Shown here piece after piece: positions 41,330-50,153 of a stretch of 64,000 nt of DNA. Numbering within the stretch: the stretch's first letter is position 1; every line of letters starts with the position of its first letter. The stretch covers positions 10,209,001 through 10,273,000 of the forward strand of contig NZ_CP117866.1 of NCBI RefSeq assembly GCF_028736035.1, given 5' to 3'. Made by a program: the position numbers and the translations under genes. The notes under the pieces are model-generated. The model saw only the letters and a list, made by a program, of their open reading frames with translations, was not told the origin of the DNA and searched no databases. This stretch comes from Streptomyces sp. T12. GTDB taxonomy: Bacteria; Actinomycetota; Actinomycetes; Streptomycetales; Streptomycetaceae.

Positions 41330-42508
41330 TCAGCTTGAGGGGAAGGTGACGGGGAGGGCGACCAGCGAGCGGTGGAAGGGGCCGGGGCGCCAGACGAGAT
41401 CGTCGCGGTGGCCGTCGAGGTCCATCTCGGGCAGGGCGTCGAGGATGTGGAGGATGGCGGCTTCGGCGATGAGGTAGGCGTGCGAGCTGGCCGGGCAGCC
41501 GTGCGGGCCGGCGCCCCAGGCGAGGTGGGCCCGGTTGCCCAGAGGCCGGTGTCCTCCCAGGGCCGGGTCGTTGTTGCAAGCGGCATAGCTGATGACCACC
41601 GGCTGGTCCGCGGGCAGCAGGTACCCGCCGATGTCGGCCGGGCGGGGTGGGTAGGTCATCGCGAAGTTCGCGAGCGGCGGGTCGCGATAGAGGACGCTGT
41701 CCAGGGCCTCGCGGACGGAAGCGTCGCCGGCGTGCAGGTCACCGGAGAACTCGCTGTTGGTGAGCATCTCCAGGAGGGTGTTCGTGATCAGGTTGGTCAG
41801 GGGTTCGATGCCCGCCCCGTACAGGGTGATGAGCTGCTGGCCCATCTCGGTGTCGTCCAGCCGGGCGACGTGGACAATTAGCCTGCTGGTCACGTCGTCG
41901 CCGGGCTCTCGGCGGCGCAGGGCGACGAGGTCCGCGACGGCCTGGGCCATGATCTGGTTGCCGATGGAGGCGTTGACTCCGTCGAAGATCTTCGCCATTC
42001 CGTCTGCGATCCGGTGGCCGACCTCGTCGGGGCAGCCGAGCAGGTGGCTGAGCGTCTGGAACGCGAGGGGCCAGGCGTACTGGGACAGCAGGTCCGCCTT
42101 GCCTCCGTGCTTGAAGGCGTTGATGGTCTGTTCGGCGACCAGTTCGACGTGGTCGCGGAGCGCGTGCTGGTCGACAGCGGCGAGGGCGGCGGTGTTCGCG
42201 GCCCGGTAGCGGGTGTGCTCGGCGCCGGCCGAGCGCAGGGCGTTGGGACGCCACTCCATCATCGGCCGGACGGGGCAGGTGTCGGGGACGGAGGTCTGCC
42301 ACCGGCGCGGATCGGCGGGGAAGCGTTGCGGGTCGCCGAGGATGCGGCGGGCCTCCTCGTATCCGACGACCAGCGTGGCGGGCACGCCAGGGGCCAGGTC
42401 CACGGGGACCAGAGGGCCGAACTGCTCGCGCATGCGCTGGTAGGCGGCGTGCGGATTCTGGGCGAAGTCCGGTTCGTACAGGGGGATGCGGCGGGTCGCG
42501 GTGCTCAC
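41330..42508 (-). CDS. Conservon-associated cytochrome P450, non-canonical
   Basis: A 392-residue protein from GTG 42508, overlapping the CvnD stop by 4 bp. LITLYGAGIEPLTNLITNTL is the I-helix region, and LAWGAGPHGCPASSHAYLIA the heme-ligand segment, with Cys kept but Trp for Phe and Pro-Ala after it. The EXXR motif appears altered (REALDSVLYRDPP). This style is typical of P450s encoded next to cvnD and may mean altered or regulatory function. Translational coupling to cvnD argues that it works with the conservon signalling complex. Confidence 0.85.
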   Translation of the reverse strand: MSTATRRIPLYEPDFAQNPHAAYQRMREQFGPLVPVDLAPGVPATLVVGYEEARRILGDPQRFPADPRRWQTSVPDTCPVRPMMEWRPNALRSAGAEHTRYRAANTAALAAVDQHALRDHVELVAEQTINAFKHGGKADLLSQYAWPLAFQTLSHLLGCPDEVGHRIADGMAKIFDGVNASIGNQIMAQAVADLVALRRREPGDDVTSRLIVHVARLDDTEMGQQLITLYGAGIEPLTNLITNTLLEMLTNSEFSGDLHAGDASVREALDSVLYRDPPLANFAMTYPPRPADIGGYLLPADQPVVISYAACNNDPALGGHRPLGNRAHLAWGAGPHGCPASSHAYLIAEAAILHILDALPEMDLDGHRDDLVWRPGPFHRSLVALPVTFPSS

Positions 42509-43107
42509 GGTCGGGGCTCCAGCCGGTGCGCGAGACGGGCGAGGTATTCGGTGAGCTGGATCAGGGCCTGCATGCAGGACGCTCGCTCGCGCGCATCGCA
42601 CACGGTCAGCGGCGTGTGTCCCTCCAGGGCGAGGGCCTCGTGGACTTCTTCGAGCGGGTGTCGGGGCGCGCCGTCGAACTGGTTGACCGCGACGGCGTAG
42701 GGGACGCCGTTCTCTTCGAGGAGGCCGAGGATTTCGTGGGAGGCGTCCAGGTCGCGGGGGTCGACGAGGACCAGGGCGCCGAGGGCACCGATGATCAACT
42801 CCTGCCAGAGGAAGCTGAATCGGGCCTGGCCGGGGGTGCCGAACAGGTAGAGCACGAGGTCGTCGCTGAGGTGCTTGCGTCCGAAGTCCACGCCGACGGT
42901 GGTGGTGGACTTGGCAGGCGTGCGGGCCAGGTCATCGACGAGGGCGCTCGCCCGGGTGATGGTCTCCTCCATGTGGACCGGAGGCACCTCGGAGACGCTG
43001 CCGACGAAGGTGGTCTTGCCCACGCCGAAGGCTCCGGCGACCACGATCTTCGCGGTAGCCGTCACCGTGCGCGCGACGAACCGGTCAGGCGTGAGCGCGG
43101 AGTCCAT
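42505..43107 (-). CDS. cvnD: CvnD-type small GTPase
   Basis: A 200-residue Ras/MglA-like GTPase from ATG 43107. KIVVAGAFGVGKTTFVGSVS is the P-loop, TTTVGVDFGRKHLSDDLVLY the switch I region, LFGTPGQARFSFLWQELI the G3 motif, and VAVNQFDGAP the NKxD-equivalent (NQFD). It overlaps the end of the DUF742 gene by 23 bp. In conservons CvnD binds guanine nucleotides and assembles with CvnA-C at the membrane. The GTPase cycle is presumably controlled by the roadblock protein CvnB. Confidence 0.92.
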   Translation of the reverse strand: MDSALTPDRFVARTVTATAKIVVAGAFGVGKTTFVGSVSEVPPVHMEETITRASALVDDLARTPAKSTTTVGVDFGRKHLSDDLVLYLFGTPGQARFSFLWQELIIGALGALVLVDPRDLDASHEILGLLEENGVPYAVAVNQFDGAPRHPLEEVHEALALEGHTPLTVCDARERASCMQALIQLTEYLARLAHRLEPRP

Positions 43108-43441
43108 TCAGAACCCTTTCGATGAGTGAGACCGGGGGCCGGTCGTCGTCCTGGCCCTGGGCGAGGGTCATCAGTCCGTGTCCGATGAGGTCGGCGACGA
43201 GGATCCGGGTGGTCGAGGGCGGGAGGGCGAGTGCGGAGGCGATCTCGGCGACGACCAGCCCTCCGCCTTGCGCGGGTGCGAACAGGGCGAGCACGCGCCG
43301 TGCGTCCGGGTTGAGGCCGGGACGGGTGCCGGTCGCGGCGAAGACCAGGCTCTCCAGGCGCACGTCCTTGCTGGGGCGGGTACGTCCGCCCGTGCGGACG
43401 TAGGGCCTGACCAGATCCGGGTCGTGCCGCGGCCTGCTCAT
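43085..43441 (-). CDS. cvnC: CvnC-type DUF742 protein
   Basis: A 118-residue protein from ATG 43441, overlapping the CvnB stop by 4 bp. LVRPYVRTGGRTRPSKDVRL is the usual N-terminal signature, and EIASALALPPSTTRILVADL, then IGHGLMTL, a winged-helix-like core. The tail is VSLIERVLNGLRAHA. DUF742 proteins are the third component of conservons. They may bind CvnA or DNA, but their biochemical role is not settled. Confidence 0.9.
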   Translation of the reverse strand: MSRPRHDPDLVRPYVRTGGRTRPSKDVRLESLVFAATGTRPGLNPDARRVLALFAPAQGGGLVVAEIASALALPPSTTRILVADLIGHGLMTLAQGQDDDRPPVSLIERVLNGLRAHA

Positions 43442-43848
43442 GCCAGAGGTGCTTCCGTGACGTCGGCGATGCGGTTCTGGACGCCCAGTTGGTTGCCCAC
43501 GCTCGCGGCCAGGCGCAGGGCGGCATAGCTGATCACACCGATGTCCGCGTGAGGGCTGTCGGTTCGGACGGCGAGCATGGTGTTGTCGCCAGCCGGGATG
43601 AGCAGGGAGATGTGGTCGACCGACTCCATGACGAGCTGGCGGACGCCGCCGCCGTTCGTCTCCCGGTCGTAGGCCCACGATGCTCCCCACAGCGTGGAGG
43701 CGATGGCCGAGATCTTCTCGGCGCGCTCGCGCGGCAGCCGGTCGGTGTAGGCCGGGCTCATGCCGTCCGCGGCGACCAGCACGGCGTATTCCACGCCGGC
43801 GGTCTCTTCGAGGCTTTCGAGGAGCCAGCCGATGTTCTTGTCGGTCAT
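43438..43848 (-). CDS. cvnB: CvnB-type roadblock/LC7 protein
   Basis: A 136-residue protein from ATG 43848, overlapping the CvnA stop by 4 bp. IGWLLESLEETAGVEYAVLV, then AADGMSPAYTDRLPRERAEK, VDHISLLIPAGDNTMLAVRT and IGVISYAALRLAASVGNQLG is the roadblock/LC7 alternating fold. Proteins of this type act as regulators of the cognate small GTPase (CvnD). Confidence 0.92.
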   Translation of the reverse strand: MTDKNIGWLLESLEETAGVEYAVLVAADGMSPAYTDRLPRERAEKISAIASTLWGASWAYDRETNGGGVRQLVMESVDHISLLIPAGDNTMLAVRTDSPHADIGVISYAALRLAASVGNQLGVQNRIADVTEAPLA

Positions 43849-45341
43849 GCGTCGTGTCCTTGGTCGTTGTCGGCAGTGGAGACGTGGGTGCCCTGCTCGG
43901 CGTCGGTAGTGGAGGCGTGGGCGCCCTGCTCGGCGCGGGCGCGCTGAGTGCCACGGGCCCAGGCGGCGATCACGCTCGCACGCCCCGGCTCGGCATTGAC
44001 AGGGCGGGGAACGGGAGCGGAGACGGGTGTGGCGCGGCGGCTGCGCACCGTCAGTCCGCCGGCGGTCGTGCGGACAGCGGAACCCTCCTGGTCGGATTCC
44101 CCGGCCGCCGGCGGGACGGGGGTGAGCGCGGGTTGTGTGGTTGCCGGAACCGCGGCGAGCGCAGGGAGCCGGCCGGTGGAGGCGGAGGCCAGACCGGCTG
44201 GCGGAACCTCCCGTGCCGCCTGCGAGGATGCCGGCGGCGCCTGGGGCGCCGTGGTGAGGAGCTCCTGGGGGAGGGTGAGGAGCGCGCGGGTGCCCAGCAG
44301 GGAGTTGGGCGCCTGGACATCGACCCGGAATCCGTAGGCGCGCGCGAGGGCGGCGACGACTCGGAACCCGGTCTGCGGGCGGGCGCCGAGCTGCGTGATG
44401 TCGTCCGTGCGCTGCCCGGTGAGGATGTCCCGGGCGCTGTCGAGCTGCTCCGGCGTCATCTGCAGGCCGCTGTCGTCGACGAAGACGGTGACTCCGTGGT
44501 GGCCCTGTTCGAAGGACACATGCACTCGCGACTGTGGTGGCGAGAAGCGCAGCGCGTTGTCCAGCAAGAGCGCGAGGGTATGCACCACGGGCCCAACCAC
44601 TCGGGTCTTCACCGCGACGGTGAGTTCCTGAGGCTGTACACGCTGGTAGTCCTCGACGTAGCCCATCGCAGCCCGCACCACATCGGTCAGCGTCGTCGTG
44701 GGCCAGTGCCGGGTCAGCTTGCCGCCTGCCAGGATGGTCCAACCCTGAGCGACCAGCAGCATCTGCTGCACGGTGTGGTCGATACCGGTCAGAGTCTCGA
44801 ACGCGGCGTCGTCCTCGTGCTCGCGCACGCCCTCGCTGACCTTGCGGCTGGTCTTGGCGGCCATGCCCACGAGCGCCGACGACACACTGCGCACTGCAGC
44901 CTCAGTCGACCGCACGGCAGTGGCACTTACCCGAGCGATCTCTTCCTGAGCGGCGGTATGCGAACGCCGCATCTCCTGCGCCCCGAGTGTCTTCGCCTGC
45001 TCGATCTCCTGGTGCGCCGCGTACTGGATGTCGCGGACCACGGCCTGGACGACGCCGGCAGTGGCCTTGACCACGTTGGTCAGTTGCTCACCGACCGCGG
45101 TGCCGGCCAGTTCCGGTGCGGGGGCCGGCACCGTGATCCGACCGCCCGACTTGTGGATCTGCGGCAGCGTCTCGTGGACCAGCTTCTGCAGGGCGTCCTC
45201 GGTGGCCTGTTGTTCGCGGGCCAGGAGGTGTGCCTGCCGCCGTGTCTGCTGCCAGCGGCGGTGGGTAACCCAGGCCGCTGCCACGGCGACGATGGCCGCA
45301 GCGGCGAGCACGATGACCATGGTGGTGGCGGTTGTGTTCAT
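43845..45341 (-). CDS. cvnA: CvnA-type sensor histidine-kinase-like protein
   Basis: A 498-residue protein from ATG 45341. The first about 25 residues are one membrane helix (VIVLAAAAIVAVAAAWVTHR), followed by a long helical region. An HATPase domain follows at 260-370 (PVVHTLALLLDNALRFSPPQ is the N box, VTVFVDDSGLQMTPEQL and GFRVVAALARAYGFRVDVQ the G regions). A low-complexity Ala/Pro/Thr tail ends with two near-identical units near residues 475-495 (HASTTDAEQGTHVSTADNDQ). Start and upstream stop share one base (TGATG), coupling it to the GH15 gene. Confidence 0.9.
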   Translation of the reverse strand: MNTTATTMVIVLAAAAIVAVAAAWVTHRRWQQTRRQAHLLAREQQATEDALQKLVHETLPQIHKSGGRITVPAPAPELAGTAVGEQLTNVVKATAGVVQAVVRDIQYAAHQEIEQAKTLGAQEMRRSHTAAQEEIARVSATAVRSTEAAVRSVSSALVGMAAKTSRKVSEGVREHEDDAAFETLTGIDHTVQQMLLVAQGWTILAGGKLTRHWPTTTLTDVVRAAMGYVEDYQRVQPQELTVAVKTRVVGPVVHTLALLLDNALRFSPPQSRVHVSFEQGHHGVTVFVDDSGLQMTPEQLDSARDILTGQRTDDITQLGARPQTGFRVVAALARAYGFRVDVQAPNSLLGTRALLTLPQELLTTAPQAPPASSQAAREVPPAGLASASTGRLPALAAVPATTQPALTPVPPAAGESDQEGSAVRTTAGGLTVRSRRATPVSAPVPRPVNAEPGRASVIAAWARGTQRARAEQGAHASTTDAEQGTHVSTADNDQGHDA

Positions 45342-46999
45342 CAGACACCCGCCGCCAAGAGCACGTCGGGCTCGGCCGCGGGCGCCCCCGCGTCGAGCTG
45401 CTGCAGCAGGAGTGCGGACCCGATGACGCCGATGTGGCTGTACGCCTGCGGGAAGTTGCCCAGTTGTCGCCCGGTGGTGGGGTCGTACTCCTCGGCGAGC
45501 AGGCCGAGGTCGGTGCGCAGGGCCAGGAGTCGGTCGAAGAGAGCGTGGGCTTCGTCCAGGCGGCCGGTCAGGGCGAGTGCGTCGACCATCCAGAACGAGC
45601 AGAGCAGGAAGGTGCCCTCGTCGCCGTTCAGGCCGTCGAGCCTGATGCGGTCGCCGGCGGTCGGGTATCGCCGTATGAGGCCATCCGGGGTGGACAGTTG
45701 CTGGCGTACTGCGTCCACCGTCCCGAGCACGCGGGGGTCGTCGGGCGGCAGGAATCCCACCCGGGGGATCAGCAGGAGGGCGGCGTCGACTTCCTGTGAT
45801 CCGTAGAACTGGGTGAAGGTGTTGCGGACCGGGTCGAATCCGCGCGTGCACACCTCTTGGTGGATGGCCTCGCGCAGTTCAATCAGGGCGAACAGGTCGG
45901 CGTCCAGGGCGGCGGCTTCGACCAGGCGGATGGTTTTGTCGATCGCGGCCCAGGCCATGACTTTGGAGTCCACAGCCCCGTTGCCGATCCGGACCGGGCC
46001 GGAGTTCTCGTAGCCGGGCAGCCACCCCAGCTCCCGCTCCGGCAGATCCCGCTCTCCGGTGATCCCGTACATGATCTGCAGGTTTTCCGGATCGCCGGCC
46101 ACGGCCCGCAGCAGCCACCGCCGCCACGCCTCGGCCTCCTGCCCGTACCCCGAACCGAGCAATGCGCCCAGGGTGGTGGAGGCGTCGCGCAGCCAGGTGT
46201 AGCGGTAGTCCCAGTTCCGGCGGCCACCGATCTCTTCCGGCAGCGACGTGGTCGGCGCTGCGACGATGCCGCCGCTGGGGGCGTACGTCATCGCCTTCAG
46301 GGTGATCAGCGACCGGACGACTGCTTCCCAGTGCGGGCCGTCGTAGCTGCACTGGCTCGTCCAGTCCTCCCAGAACCCGAGGGTCGCGGCGAGCGCCGCC
46401 TCGGGATCCGGAAGCTCCGGCGCGACACCGTGGGAAGGCCCCCAGCTCAGTACGAAGGCGACGCTCTCGCCGGCGGTGACCGTGAAGGAGCTGACGATCG
46501 CGCCGTCCTTCTCAACCTGCCCGGTGGACGTGTCCAGCCACAGGGCGTCCCCTCCGCCCTCAGCGATCATGCGTCCGCCCTGCTCATGGATCCACGGGCT
46601 GACCCGGCCGTAGCCAGGGCGGGCACGCAGCGTGGAAGCCATGGCGATCTGGCCAGCCGTTCCCTCCACGATCCGGATGACCTGCGGTGCCCCGTCGCGC
46701 GGCGGCATGAAGTCGGTGACCTTCGCGCTGGCGGAGGGCGTCGTCCAGACCGTCTCGAGCACGAGGGACTCACCGACATAGCGCCGCGCGGCAGTCGCAC
46801 CGGCTCCCCCCTCGTACTCAGCGACCGGGGCCATGCGCCACGCGCCGTGCTTCTGCGTGCCGAGCAGCGCAGCGAAGTGGGCCGGCGAGTCGAAGCGCGG
46901 CAGGCACAGCCAGTCGATCGAGCCGTCATCGCAGACGTGGGCACTGGTCTGCATATCGCCGATCAGGCCGTACTGCTCGATACGCGGAAGGCGTTTCAT
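45341..46999 (-). CDS. Glycoside hydrolase family 15 (glucoamylase/trehalase-like)
   Basis: A 552-residue protein from ATG 46999. RIEQYGLIGDMQTSAHVCDD, GSIDWLCLPRFDSPAHFAAL, IGGRRNWDYRYTWLRDASTT, LGWLPGYENSGPVRIGNGAV and LLAEEYDPTTGRQLGNFPQA are the standard GH15 series, including the catalytic-region Glu in the EEYDP segment. Actinomycete members act as trehalases or alpha-glucosidases in the cytoplasm. First gene of the ten-gene operon; its TGATG junction with cvnA is an unusual coupling of a sugar hydrolase with a conservon. Confidence 0.9.
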   Translation of the reverse strand: MKRLPRIEQYGLIGDMQTSAHVCDDGSIDWLCLPRFDSPAHFAALLGTQKHGAWRMAPVAEYEGGAGATAARRYVGESLVLETVWTTPSASAKVTDFMPPRDGAPQVIRIVEGTAGQIAMASTLRARPGYGRVSPWIHEQGGRMIAEGGGDALWLDTSTGQVEKDGAIVSSFTVTAGESVAFVLSWGPSHGVAPELPDPEAALAATLGFWEDWTSQCSYDGPHWEAVVRSLITLKAMTYAPSGGIVAAPTTSLPEEIGGRRNWDYRYTWLRDASTTLGALLGSGYGQEAEAWRRWLLRAVAGDPENLQIMYGITGERDLPERELGWLPGYENSGPVRIGNGAVDSKVMAWAAIDKTIRLVEAAALDADLFALIELREAIHQEVCTRGFDPVRNTFTQFYGSQEVDAALLLIPRVGFLPPDDPRVLGTVDAVRQQLSTPDGLIRRYPTAGDRIRLDGLNGDEGTFLLCSFWMVDALALTGRLDEAHALFDRLLALRTDLGLLAEEYDPTTGRQLGNFPQAYSHIGVIGSALLLQQLDAGAPAAEPDVLLAAGV

Positions 47000-47110
47000 C
47001 GTGAAGATCTCCGTAAGGCCCCCGAATCCGGGGAGGGCTTCAGGGCCGTCGAAACGGCCGGCGAACAGTCGGTGAGGCGAGGCTCCGGGGGTCACCGGTG
47101 AGGCGGCGAC

Positions 47111-47233
47111 TCACTCGCGCCGTGCTGGTTCCTCGTCCGCCGACGGGGGACTGATTGCGCGATCACCGCGGAGAACCAGCCATGCCGTGGGACCAAGGAT
47201 CAGGACGATCAGAATCGCCCCGGTGACGGTCAT
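47111..47233 (-). CDS. 40-residue single-helix membrane protein
   Basis: ATG 47233 overlaps the stop of the DUF6415-like gene by 4 bp. The sequence is one hydrophobic helix (TGAILIVLILGPTAWLVLRG) with a short charged C-terminus (ADEEPARRE). Coupling to its neighbour supports reality. Function unknown. Confidence 0.55.
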   Translation of the reverse strand: MTVTGAILIVLILGPTAWLVLRGDRAISPPSADEEPARRE

Positions 47234-47724
47234 GTCCGGGGCATCGACGCGGCCAGGACGAGACAGGCGAAGGCGACCGCGAAGACTGTGCCGCGCAGCA
47301 GGTTGATCGGCGGCGTCCACCAACGCCGTCCCCGCTGCCGAATCGCACGGCTGGTGCCGTGTGCCTCCAAAGTTGCAACGAGCTCCTGGGCCGCCTCGGC
47401 CAGTTTGACCAGATGCACCCTGCTGGGCATGTAGCCGTCCGGAACTGCTGCCGAGCCGAGCTGCTGAGCGCGGCGTAGCGCTGGCTCCTCCTTCGGCAGC
47501 ATGACGCCGAGTTGATCGATGTGACCGCGCAGACGCCTCGCAAGGTCTTCAACGTCGGCAGCGGTCTCCGGCAGAGGCGAGTCCTCGTCCAGCACGAGCG
47601 CCGCTGTCTCCGCCGCGGCCACCGCTTGATTGCGCTGTGAAACCGGCTCAACAGCGACGCAGCCCGCCCTGCTGAGCGCGACGCGTTGACAGGCGTCCTG
47701 GCGGGGAGCCAGCGAGAGGCGCAT
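47230..47724 (-). CDS. DUF6415-like protein with C-terminal membrane helix
   Basis: A 164-residue protein from ATG 47724 with CAGGAG eight bases upstream. A helical domain (VEDLARRLRGHIDQLGVMLP, then SRVHLVKLAEAAQELVATLE) is followed by WWTPPINLLRGTVFAVAFAC, a C-terminal membrane anchor. The layout matches Streptomyces proteins labelled DUF6415, of unknown function. It is divergent from the regulator at 47893 (169 bp), which may control it. Confidence 0.72.
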   Translation of the reverse strand: MRLSLAPRQDACQRVALSRAGCVAVEPVSQRNQAVAAAETAALVLDEDSPLPETAADVEDLARRLRGHIDQLGVMLPKEEPALRRAQQLGSAAVPDGYMPSRVHLVKLAEAAQELVATLEAHGTSRAIRQRGRRWWTPPINLLRGTVFAVAFACLVLAASMPRT

Positions 47725-47892
47725 GACACAACTCCTGTTCAGATCAGGCCAAGTTGACCGGGGTCGTCGTGCAAAGTGAGTGATCCGGTCGCTACGTTGA
47801 GCGAACCGTGAATCCCCGCTGGGGGGTATGCCTGCGTGGCCCCCGAGGCCGTCAAATGCGTCAAAGATCATTTCGGAACCAAGGGGCAGCCC

Positions 47893-49281
47893 ATGGCCCG
47901 CGTGCGAAACGTCGCCCTCGCCGCACTTCTGCGCGAAGCGGGCTGGTCCCAGCCTCAAGCAGCCGCAGCGGTCGCCCGGGTAGCCGCGGAGAGCGGGGTG
48001 CGTGAGCTGGACGCCATCTCCCGTTCGCACATAGCCATGTGGGTGCAGGGCACAAAGCCGAGTGGTCAGGCACCTCATATCCTTCGAGAGACGCTGTCCC
48101 GCAGGCTCGGCCGCCGCCTCACCCTGGCCGACCTCGGGCTGGAAGGTGAAGGCACAGGCCAAACCGACAGCGGTTCCGACTGGAGCGTCGACCCTCTGAC
48201 CGTGATGGCCGAGCTGGGAAGCGACGACCTCGATATGCACCGACGCAAGCTGCTGGCCACCGCGGCGTACTCGGCCGCCGGCCTCGCCTTGCCCACCGCC
48301 TCGTGGTGGGCAACCGCTCCTGCCACGGCGGCGAAGCGCCCAGCAGTCTCCCCCCGGCTGGTGACACAGGCCGACATCGACGATGTCCGCGATCTGACGA
48401 CCTTCTACTCCGCTCGTGACCAGCAGCGCGGTGGAGCCTCGGGACGCTCGGCCCTCGCCGGCCACCTGCGCGACGAAGCTGTGCCCCTGCTCGGCAGCAG
48501 GTTCCGCACGGAGCAGCTTCGCCGCGACACCTACTCGGCCGTGGCAGAGATGACCTACCTGTCGGGGTGGATGGCCTTCGACGCCTCCGAGCACCGCACC
48601 GCCCAGCGCTACCTCACTCTCGCCGCCCGCATAGCGGCCGAAGCGGGCGACGGGCCGCTCGGCGGCCACATCTTGCGCGCCCTCGCGCACCAAGCCGTGG
48701 ACCTTGGACACCCCCGCCGCGCCCTCGCCCTGGCCGACGCCTCCATGAACCGCGACCGCTACGGCCAAGCTAGCCACCGCGAGAAAGCCCTGCTCGCGAT
48801 CGTCCACGCACGAGCCCTCGCGGCCGACGGCGACCGCACCGGCACCCTCGCCGCCATCAGCCGCGCAGAACGGGACCTCTCCCGCGCCGACAACAACGAC
48901 GCTCCGAGCCGCGTGAGCTTCTTCCAGGAAGCCTCCCTGGCCCACGAGACAGCCTGTGCCCTGCGCGACATGGGCCAGCCCTTGGACGCGGAGATCCACT
49001 TCCAGCACAGCGTGGCCACCCGCCGCCGCCAGCAGTACGCCCGCACCCACAGCGTGACCCTCGGCTACCTCGGCGCCGTCCAGGTTCAGCAGGGACGCCT
49101 CGACGAGGCGTGCGCCACCTGGAACCAGGCCCTCGACGCCATGGCCGGCGTGCAGTCCGGCCGTGCCCGCGACGTCATCGTCCGCATACAGAGTGACCTC
49201 TCGCCCGTCCGGCAGCGCGGCGGTCGCCATGTCGCCGAACTGGACCGCCGGGCTCGGGACATGCTGCGCACCATAGGCTGA
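47893..49281 (+). CDS. NsdA-like HTH-TPR regulator
   Basis: A 462-residue protein from ATG 47893 after AAGGGG; an in-frame GTG at 47836 is less likely. Residues 5-90 form a DNA-binding domain of the NsdA kind (LAALLREAGWSQPQAAAAVA, then SHIAMWVQGTKPSGQAPHIL, ETLSRRLGRRL). A hydrophobic alanine-rich segment (LLATAAYSAAGLALPTASWW) follows. The rest is TPR-like helical repeats (RTAQRYLTLAARIAAEAGDG, LDEACATWNQALDAMAGV). Such proteins are developmental or antibiotic-production regulators in Streptomyces. It is transcribed with TrmO downstream, 72 bp apart. Confidence 0.8.
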   Translation: MARVRNVALAALLREAGWSQPQAAAAVARVAAESGVRELDAISRSHIAMWVQGTKPSGQAPHILRETLSRRLGRRLTLADLGLEGEGTGQTDSGSDWSVDPLTVMAELGSDDLDMHRRKLLATAAYSAAGLALPTASWWATAPATAAKRPAVSPRLVTQADIDDVRDLTTFYSARDQQRGGASGRSALAGHLRDEAVPLLGSRFRTEQLRRDTYSAVAEMTYLSGWMAFDASEHRTAQRYLTLAARIAAEAGDGPLGGHILRALAHQAVDLGHPRRALALADASMNRDRYGQASHREKALLAIVHARALAADGDRTGTLAAISRAERDLSRADNNDAPSRVSFFQEASLAHETACALRDMGQPLDAEIHFQHSVATRRRQQYARTHSVTLGYLGAVQVQQGRLDEACATWNQALDAMAGVQSGRARDVIVRIQSDLSPVRQRGGRHVAELDRRARDMLRTIG

Positions 49282-49353
49282 CCACAGAGCAGGTTCGCGG
49301 CGCTGGCTGTGGGCCGCCGTGCAGGCTACGCCGAGGGAGAGGAACGAGCGCCG

Positions 49354-49854
49354 ATGCCGACGTACGAGGTCGAGTCGATCGCAACAGTCGTCGGGGGTCA
49401 CACCCGCGTTCAGGACGACTACCAGGGCGGGGTCGAATCGATCATCCGGCTCGACGAGGCGTACCCCCTCGAAACGCTGCAGGGAATCGGAGAGTTCTCC
49501 CACGTGACGGTGACGTGGCGCTTCCACTTGGCGCGACCCGAAGACGTCGAGCTCCACGCACGCAGCCCACGGGGAAACCCGAACTGGCCGGCGACCGGTA
49601 CGTTCGTCCACCGCAACCACCGGCGTCCCAACCAACTGGCGATCAGCTACCCGCGGTTGCTCAAGGTCGAAGGCCGGGACCTGCTGGTCACCGATCTCGA
49701 CGCCGTAGACGGAACGCCCGTGATCGACCTGGCACCGTACTTCGAACAGATGGGGCCTCGGGGCCCGATCCGTCAGCCCGCGTGGCCTGGTGAGATGCTC
49801 GAACCGAACTACTGGGCGAAGGCAAGCGAACGACCCTCGGAGCGCCCTGCGTAA
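49354..49854 (+). CDS. TrmO-like tRNA methyltransferase (TsaA/UPF0066 family)
   Basis: A 166-residue protein from ATG 49354 after GAGGGAGAGGAA. VTVTWRFHLA, HARSPRGNPNWPATGTFVHR, NHRRPNQLAISYPRLLKVEG and LLVTDLDAVDGTPVIDLAPY match the TsaA/TrmO beta-barrel family, where the RPNxIG loop and the LDxLDGTPVLDIKPY segment build the SAM site. It would methylate t6A37 in tRNA. The family is clear; substrate is by homology. Convergent with the ATPase gene at 50154, with a hairpin between. Confidence 0.85.
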   Translation: MPTYEVESIATVVGGHTRVQDDYQGGVESIIRLDEAYPLETLQGIGEFSHVTVTWRFHLARPEDVELHARSPRGNPNWPATGTFVHRNHRRPNQLAISYPRLLKVEGRDLLVTDLDAVDGTPVIDLAPYFEQMGPRGPIRQPAWPGEMLEPNYWAKASERPSERPA

Positions 49855-49986
49855 CGGGAGTGACTGAGCTGTGCTGCTCGTCGTTTGGCTGGTCGGGGAC
49901 CAGCTGGAGGTCTGAGCCCTCGCGTACCGGAAGTCACACCACGTCTCCTCGCCGCTGCTCTCCCTCCTGTATGAGGTCGCATGGAC

Positions 49987-50027
49987 AAGCCGGATCCCGC
50001 GACCGGATTCACCATCGGGTCCGGCTT
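49987..50027. terminator. Hairpin between convergent genes
   Basis: AAGCCGGATCCC (49987-49998) pairs with GGGTCCGGCTT (50017-50027), 11 bp with one bulged T and an 18-nt loop. It lies in the 299-bp gap between trmO-like (ends 49854) and the minus-strand ATPase (ends 50154). Nothing else is seen in that gap. Confidence 0.6.
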
Positions 50028-50153
50028 CCTTGAGTGAAGCGGGGGCAGGGAGCGTGCGCCATCCGTCCGCTCGCAGCCGGTGAGGGGCAACCAGACGCCA
50101 TCGTGGGGAGAGCGAGACGACACCAGATCTGCGCGCCGGCGGTACTGCGGCCA

